Shown piece after piece: positions 53,138-54,327 of a stretch of 54,327 bases of DNA; the first letter of the stretch is position 1, and every line of letters starts with the position of its first letter. The translations under genes were made by a program, and so were the position numbers. A model generated the notes under the pieces. It did no database searches and was not told where the DNA came from. It was given only the letters and a program-made list of their open reading frames with translations. The stretch spans positions 1-54,327 of the forward strand of contig CALLPL010000012.1 in the NCBI GenBank assembly GCA_938015455.1, in the 5' to 3' direction. This DNA is from an uncultured Candidatus Altimarinota bacterium (GTDB taxonomy: Bacteria; Patescibacteriota; Gracilibacteria; BD1-5; UBA6164).

Positions 53138-54327
53138 TTAAAAACTTGGTTTCTCTCCCGCTGTCCATGACGGAGAAGTATCTCTATCAAAACTTCCATA
53201 AATACTTACATTCGTGACATCCCAATTTGAAATATCTTGATCAAAAGCCCCTGCATTATTAAACATATTTTCCATATTTGTAACACTACTCGTATCCCAA
53301 TTAGCTCAACTTGTAGATATATCCTGGTTAAATGAAGTAGCATTTCGAAACATTTGCCCCATATTTACAACACTACTCGTATCCCATCCACTGATATCCT
53401 GATTAAAGGAACTCGCTCACTGAAACATTGTATCCATTCGGGTTACACTACTTGTATCCCATCACCCTATATCCTGATTAAAGGAACTTGCTCATTGAAA
53501 CATTGTTAGCATATTTGTCACATTACTCACATTCCATAATCCTATATCTTGATTAAAAGAACTAGCTGCATCAAACATGTCACTCATATTCACTACACTA
53601 CTTGTATTCCATCAGCCTATATCCTGATTAAAGGAACTTGCTCATGTAAACATACGATGCATATTCGTTACATTACTGACGTCCCAATTAGAAATGTCAC
53701 TATTAAAATTTGTAGCTCCATAGAACATGTAACTAAAGTCTGTTATCCCACTAAAATCAGGATCATCCGGTGCAGTAATTGAGAGATTTTGTGCAGATCA
53801 AAATTGTAGTCAGATATTAGCAATCTTCAAATCCCCCCATTGTTGCAGTTCTAATAACTTTCCTCCATCATTTGGAGAATAACCAAACCAAAAACCATTA
53901 AACACCCCATCAATTACTATATCGTAATTTCATGCAGTCGAATAAGTATGGAGTGTTTCAGCTTGGTTCCATGTCGTAATAGTATCACTTGTCCCGTCTC
54001 ACCAATCTACATCAAAGTTATAACTTCCTCCATAAAATAAGGGAAGTTGTACCTGGGCATCTCACGAAACTCATGTGTTATCAGTCTGCCAATTACTTAC
54101 AAAAGATCCTGTTGATGTTCATAAATATCATGGCTCAGGATCTGAAGAAGATGCCAGAACTCATGTAGTTCCAAATCATCATGTTTCAGTAGTAATAAAT
54201 ACATTCACTAATTCAATAGCAGAACTTGGATTAGACACTATATCAATACCAGATATATCATTAAAATTACTCTCCTGAATAATATCAGTGTTCTCATAAT
54301 ACGTCTTCAAGCTCTCAGCAAAATCTA
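53138..54327 (-). CDS. BspA-like (DUF285) repeat surface protein, N-terminus outside window
   Basis: At least 396 residues; the 5' end lies beyond the right edge. It begins with [20 protein letters not shown], like the pilin-like neighbour, so the missing N-terminus is probably pilin-like too. A PKD-like beta domain follows (YNFDVDWGDGTSDTI ... HTYSTAGNYDIVI), then seven or so ~25-residue BspA/DUF285 repeats ([20 protein letters not shown] type, with glycines often TGA). Similar repeats in Mycoplasma, Bacteroidetes and Trichomonas mediate adhesion. It ends TAGEKPSF. It is likely a surface adhesin. Confidence 0.85.

Overview
The window reads as genomic DNA of a Candidate Phyla Radiation (Patescibacteria) bacterium that uses genetic code 25, in which UGA encodes glycine; that points to Gracilibacteria or Absconditabacteria. 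The DNA is AT-rich and compact. Under the standard code almost every gene is cut into pieces by in-frame TGA. Read as glycine, the TGAs restore full-length RecJ, histidyl-tRNA synthetase, MurG, PNPase, a DEAD-box helicase and many others, often at invariant glycines. All coordinates below use TAA and TAG as the only stops; gene ends were checked by frame arithmetic and by hand translation of most genes.

Layout. 1-4.0 kb: an IS30 transposase tail, a Y-family polymerase, two overlapping short-chain dehydrogenases and a DEAD-box helicase. 4.2-7.9 kb (+): a pilin-like protein with a lectin-like domain and a membrane-anchored Ser/Thr-rich stalk protein. 7.9-20.7 kb (-): a polymorphic-toxin-like locus. 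It is dominated by one 3849-residue secreted protein (signal peptide, subtilisin protease, discoidin-like repeats, carbohydrate-binding-like inserts, acidic region, Ig-like array, toxin-like C-terminus). Downstream lie a DUF4279 immunity candidate, a broken ParB-like cassette with no start codon, and a second immunity candidate. 20.7-23.7 kb: a structured-RNA candidate and two unknown coiled-coil proteins.

23.7-28.1 kb: YgjP-like metallopeptidase (carrying an in-frame palindromic repeat), a glyoxalase-fold protein, an MGMT-like protein, two more metallopeptidases and two YbjQ-like proteins. 28.2-36.8 kb: a YggS-like PLP protein, a secreted repeat protein, a quinone-reductase-like flavoprotein, a DUF2130 protein, a secreted SLH protein and recJ, with a copy of the recJ 3' end on the far side of the SLH gene. 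36.9-39.7 kb: two tRNA-Arg, a methyltransferase, a LysM-CHAP cell-wall protein, rplU and tRNA-Gln. 39.8-44.8 kb: small membrane proteins, a P-loop kinase-like protein, hisS, a PAP2 phosphatase and murG.

44.9-49.7 kb groups a PiT phosphate transporter, a VTC-type polyphosphate polymerase domain and three CYTH-fold proteins, suggesting phosphate and polyphosphate handling. 49.8-54.3 kb: pnp, a second pilin-like protein and a BspA-like repeat surface protein that runs off the right edge. Much of the coding capacity goes to secreted or surface proteins (the giant protease-toxin, stalk, pilin-like, SLH and BspA-like proteins). This would suit a host-attached or predatory lifestyle, but that is inference.
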